A DNA stretch of 11,126 nucleotides from Savagea sp. (GTDB lineage: Bacteria; Bacillota; Bacilli; Bacillales_A; Planococcaceae): NCBI GenBank assembly GCA_030152265.1, contig JASLHQ010000008.1:1-11126 (forward strand), read 5' to 3'. Position 1 is the stretch's first letter; each line of letters begins with the position of its first letter. The notes under the pieces are model-generated. The model worked only from the letters and a program-made list of their open reading frames with translations, did not search any database and was not told the origin of the DNA. Positions 8,965-11,126 of the stretch are shown one piece after another. The position numbers were made by a program, and so were the translations under genes.

Positions 8965-8973
8965 CTCCCCTTT
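8965..8973 (-). promoter_or_regulatory. Ribosome binding site of addB, deciding its start
   Basis: AAAGGGGAG on the minus strand, six bases before the ATG at 8958. It overlaps the codons after an upstream in-frame TTG (8976) and therefore rules that TTG out as the main start. Confidence 0.85.
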
Positions 8974-8974
8974 C

Positions 8975-9011
8975 AAAAAAAGCTTACTCTCATTATACGC
9001 GAGAGTAAGCT
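8975..9011 (-). terminator. Strong rho-independent terminator between the VTT gene and addB
   Basis: A perfect 11-bp inverted repeat, AGCTTACTCTC (8981-8991) and GAGAGTAAGCT (9001-9011), has a nine-base loop. On the minus strand a run of seven T's (8981-8975) follows directly, the first of them part of the stem. It begins 11 bases past the stop of the VTT gene (9023) and ends just before the addB ribosome binding site. It should end the minJ-csbA-VTT transcript and separate it from addB-addA. There is no T run on the plus-strand side, so it is directional. Confidence 0.88.
8992..8997 (-). promoter_or_regulatory. Candidate -10 box for addB within the terminator loop
   Basis: A consensus TATAAT on the minus strand sits in the loop of the terminator hairpin, at a position that would start transcription near 8985 and give a leader of about 27 bases before the addB ATG. 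No good -35 hexamer is seen 16-18 bases upstream (ATCATC at 17), and there is no TGn extension, so this rests on the hexamer and the need for an addB promoter after a strong terminator. Confidence 0.35.
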
Positions 9012-9022
9012 CATGATGATGT

Positions 9023-9637
9023 TCATTTCTTTGTTAATTCATTAAAATCTTTTTCGACTTTTGCATTTAAATGCGCTTCTACACGCTTTCCGACAAACCA
9101 AAGTAGCGCGATAAATAGTCCAAGCAATGCTGTACGTAAAGGTTGTGTAAATAAGGCGCGTAAATCATATCCGATAAAACTAATCGTAAAAATCATGACG
9201 AATTTGCCCATCATTAATATGAATAAGTAATGTGTACGTTTTAAATCAGATAATCCTGCTACAAAGTTCACGAGCGCTGACGGAGTGAAAGGAAAACAAA
9301 TGAGTAAAAAAAGTGGTCCAAATCCATTCCGCTCCACCCAAAAAATTAACTTTTCAACTTTCGGATGTGTCGTTAAACGTTTTAAAATTTTATTGCGCCC
9401 GTATTTACGAACGAGTAAAAAAACCGCATAACTTCCAATTACCGTACCAATCCACGATAAAACAAATCCTTTCAATAAGCCATAAGCTCCCGCATTCGCA
9501 AAAACGAACACGAATAGTGGCAAAAAAGGTAAAAACGATTCAATCATTGGAAGTAAAATTCCGACAAATGGGCCGAGCGCTTTATATTTTTCAGCTAATT
9601 CCATCACATATTCAACATCAAACCATTGTTCCAGCAT
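9023..9637 (-). CDS. VTT-domain (TVP38/TMEM64, DedA-like) membrane protein
   Basis: A 204-aa polytopic membrane protein with the layout of the VTT/SNARE-associated family. Residues 30-40 (PMIESFLPFLP) form the re-entrant acidic/proline motif. GTVIGS (64-69) followed by RKYGR (77-81) is the G-x-x-x-G and Y-G-R signature. FGPLFLLICFPFTPSALVNFVAGLS spans 106-130, where the proline-rich second re-entrant segment sits, followed by a hydrophobic helix with MMGK (142-145). A last helix (about 168-183) leads into a charged, cytosolic-looking tail. Members are linked to lipid scrambling, undecaprenyl-phosphate or phosphatidylethanolamine flipping and membrane homeostasis; the precise substrate here is unknown. 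B. subtilis YhjE, a TVP38-family protein of about the same size that maps upstream of addB, is the likely counterpart (from memory). The ATG start has AAGGTG (9643-9648) five bases upstream. It follows csbA after 57 bases. Confidence 0.88.
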   Translation of the reverse strand: MLEQWFDVEYVMELAEKYKALGPFVGILLPMIESFLPFLPLFVFVFANAGAYGLLKGFVLSWIGTVIGSYAVFLLVRKYGRNKILKRLTTHPKVEKLIFWVERNGFGPLFLLICFPFTPSALVNFVAGLSDLKRTHYLFILMMGKFVMIFTISFIGYDLRALFTQPLRTALLGLFIALLWFVGKRVEAHLNAKVEKDFNELTKK

Positions 9638-9694
9638 GTCTACACCTTCGTTCTTTCTACATTCAACATTATGACGTAGGAAAAATCAAAAAGT

Positions 9695-9931
9695 TCACTG
9701 CTTCGCTTCATGCACCATTCGTCTTGCGTACCAATAACCAATCGTTAATGATAAAGCATCTGCTACATAAAGCCATAAACTATGGGTATATCCAGCGTAA
9801 ACACTCGCTGCAATTAAAGCGAGCGTCAAAATAAGACCGACGTAATGATGAAAAGTAACTCGAGTAAAAAAGACGACAAGTATACCAGGTAAAAATAAGG
9901 CGAGTAATAATTTCGTTTCAAAAGAATCCAT
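9695..9931 (-). CDS. csbA: CsbA-like small membrane protein (DUF2198)
   Basis: The product is 78 aa with three predicted membrane helices (roughly residues 7-23, 28-46 and 50-67) and a short basic tail (YARRMVHEAKQ). Size, hydrophobic layout and position directly downstream of minJ match B. subtilis CsbA (76 aa), a sigma-B-controlled membrane protein of unknown function that lies just before uvrBA in that species. Here uvrBA does not follow. The ATG lies only nine bases after the minJ stop, and its ribosome binding site (AGGGAAG, 9936-9942) overlaps that TAG, so translation is probably coupled to minJ. I could not find a sigma-B promoter in the end of minJ. The family call rests on remembered size, sequence pattern and neighbour rather than a strong motif. 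Confidence 0.8.
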   Translation of the reverse strand: MDSFETKLLLALFLPGILVVFFTRVTFHHYVGLILTLALIAASVYAGYTHSLWLYVADALSLTIGYWYARRMVHEAKQ

Positions 9932-9935
9932 CGTA

Positions 9936-9942
9936 CTTCCCT
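9936..9942 (-). promoter_or_regulatory. csbA ribosome binding site overlapping the minJ stop codon
   Basis: On the minus strand AGTAGGGAAG contains the TAG stop of minJ (9941-9943) and, overlapping it, AGGG at seven bases before the csbA ATG. Ribosomes finishing minJ are therefore placed to start csbA. Confidence 0.65.
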
Positions 9943-11113
9943 ACTTTCTAGATGTCGCTTTTTCAGTCATAAATAATAAACCTAACTTAAAATGGTCTTG
10001 TTCAAATAATACGGTTTGTTCTAGGCGAATTTCTTGATCTCGTCCTAACACTTGTAATCGACAATGTGCCGCATTTTTTTGGACCGCTTCGTAAAATTCC
10101 TTTTCATCACGCACAATTTGTTGATTGACAGAACGAATCACTTCACCAATTTGTAATCCTAGTTGTTCTGCCGGGCTATTTGGAAGAACACCTACAATTG
10201 GCAACCCTTCATTTAAAGGCTTCACGAAAGCTTCATCTTTACGTTCTTTCATTAAGGCGAAAAATGAGCGGAGTACTCCAAAAAATCCAACAAGCACTAA
10301 AGCGTAAATGGCAATGTTAATATACATCAAACTAATTACACCTAAAATAAAGGTGATCATACTAAGCTGCATTAATCGTTTACGTTCCATTTGCAACCCT
10401 TTCTCGGGGTATGTCGATAACCATTGGCGTTGAAAGCCGATTACATATGGAAAGAGTACAAAGGCAAAACTTGTCTCCCCATAAGCGAGTTGTGGCCAAT
10501 AAGGTAATCCTTCTACCCAACTGCCAGGTATCATAAAGAGTATCGGAACAAGCCATAACTGTTTCATACGAAATGCTCCAACGTACCTTCCTCTTGCGGT
10601 TTTCTTCAAATAAGGGGAAGGGCTTCGCTTCTTCAAATGCAACAATAAAATAGACTCTCCCATCAATAAAGCCGCACCGATAAATAAGAGAGACACTGCC
10701 AGTTGCTCGATACTCATCGACTGATCAAACACCATTCCGAACAATGTAACGTCTTCTTTTATTCGAAGAAAGAAAAATGTCGCAAAGAAGGCGATAATTA
10801 ATGGATAAATAGCTGATAAAAAAATGAAGTTGAAAAATAATAAAAGAATGATGAAAACACATGTCAATAAAAATAAGTAAAGAGGACTAACGAGAATCCC
10901 AATTCCTACAAACAATATCGAAGCTAGTAACCCTACACCAATTCCTTTAAACATACCTTCCTTCATTTCACTCAAACCTTTATCAATCCGCGTATAAAAT
11001 TGACTTCTTTCTCTTTTCACACGTACATACCCTACTGAAATTAAGCTAATGAAAGCAATAAACCAAATTGGATTCATTATAAAATATTTGATACTTTCAA
11101 TTATATATGTCAT
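9941..11113 (-). CDS. minJ: MinJ-like topological determinant of cell division (membrane PDZ protein)
   Basis: The product is about 390 aa (B. subtilis MinJ: 397). A first membrane helix (about 14-30) is followed by a basic stretch (VRVKRER, 30-36). Several closely packed helices follow (about 58-120, 133-160, 184-205, 245-285), then a C-terminal cytosolic PDZ domain (about 300-375). The PDZ carboxylate-binding region is visible as GVLPNSPAEQLGLQIGEVI, followed by SVNQQIV. In Bacillus, MinJ bridges DivIVA at poles and septa to MinD, steering MinCD and disassembly of the divisome. The csbA gene next door matches the known minJ neighbourhood, which supports this over a generic PDZ protein. An in-frame TTG at 11120-11122 would add three codons but touches the GGAG (11123-11126); the ATG at 11111-11113 is nine bases from GGAG and is the better start. 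The gene is complete, but its promoter is outside the window. Confidence 0.88.
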   Translation of the reverse strand: MTYIIESIKYFIMNPIWFIAFISLISVGYVRVKRERSQFYTRIDKGLSEMKEGMFKGIGVGLLASILFVGIGILVSPLYLFLLTCVFIILLLFFNFIFLSAIYPLIIAFFATFFFLRIKEDVTLFGMVFDQSMSIEQLAVSLLFIGAALLMGESILLLHLKKRSPSPYLKKTARGRYVGAFRMKQLWLVPILFMIPGSWVEGLPYWPQLAYGETSFAFVLFPYVIGFQRQWLSTYPEKGLQMERKRLMQLSMITFILGVISLMYINIAIYALVLVGFFGVLRSFFALMKERKDEAFVKPLNEGLPIVGVLPNSPAEQLGLQIGEVIRSVNQQIVRDEKEFYEAVQKNAAHCRLQVLGRDQEIRLEQTVLFEQDHFKLGLLFMTEKATSRK

Positions 11114-11122
11114 TGTGTACAA

Positions 11123-11126
11123 CTCC
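11123..11126 (-). promoter_or_regulatory. Ribosome binding site of minJ at the window edge
   Basis: GGAG on the minus strand is the last visible sequence, nine bases before the ATG at 11113. It shows that the minJ reading frame is complete at its 5' end and makes the TTG directly beside it unlikely as a start. Confidence 0.65.

Noticed and set aside
9638..9694. Possible promoter for the VTT gene (CATAAT at 9668-9673)
   Set aside because: No acceptable -35 exists at 16-18 bases (best TGAACT, three of six), and the gene can be read from the minJ-csbA transcript.
9313..9834. Open frame of 173 codons on the plus strand, antisense to the VTT gene and csbA
   Set aside because: It runs opposite two well-supported membrane genes, crosses their intergenic gap, and has a composition (rich in K, H, Q, I) expected from reading hydrophobic codons backwards. 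I recognise no domain.
1..11126. Copies of AGCGG (B. subtilis Chi) in both orientations
   Set aside because: A five-base word is expected about eleven times per strand by chance in this length, and the copies I spotted on each strand are of that order, so no enrichment can be claimed.

Overview
The window looks like chromosomal core sequence from a low-to-moderate GC Gram-positive bacterium of the order Bacillales (Bacillaceae or Planococcaceae-like). The pointers are AddB/AddA-type (not RecBCD-type) helicase-nuclease subunits, a MinJ-type PDZ membrane protein next to a CsbA-type small membrane protein, strong AGGAGG-like ribosome binding sites and several TTG starts. I cannot fix genus or species from sequence alone. 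All seven genes lie on the minus strand and cover nearly the whole window; I see no RNA gene, mobile element, CRISPR array or phage remnant.

In transcription order (right to left on the given strand): minJ (9941-11113) and csbA (9695-9931) are tightly spaced and probably translationally coupled. They are followed by a VTT/DedA-like (TVP38/TMEM64) membrane protein (9023-9637). A strong rho-independent terminator (hairpin 8981-9011 plus a T tail) closes this unit. addB (5485-8958) and addA (1835-5488) form the next unit. They overlap by four bases (TTGA), and a second hairpin (1801-1821) follows addA. A DUF418/YeiB-like polytopic membrane protein (601-1773) comes next, then the first 173 codons of a fumarylacetoacetate-hydrolase-family enzyme (1-519), cut by the window edge.

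AddA and AddB together form the Gram-positive helicase-nuclease that processes double-strand breaks and responds to Chi. Every key motif I looked for is intact: the AddA helicase motifs, both RecB-type nuclease centres, and the four AddB cysteines that hold an iron-sulfur cluster. The other genes serve unrelated envelope, division or metabolic roles and are linked mainly by position.

The region is ordinary housekeeping DNA. I found no convincing undescribed system. Points worth a second look are the gene order (minJ-csbA joined to VTT-addB-addA, with a DUF418 gene where Bacillus subtilis has sbcD-sbcC), a -10-like hexamer in the loop of the terminator upstream of addB, and non-ATG starts at translationally sensitive positions.
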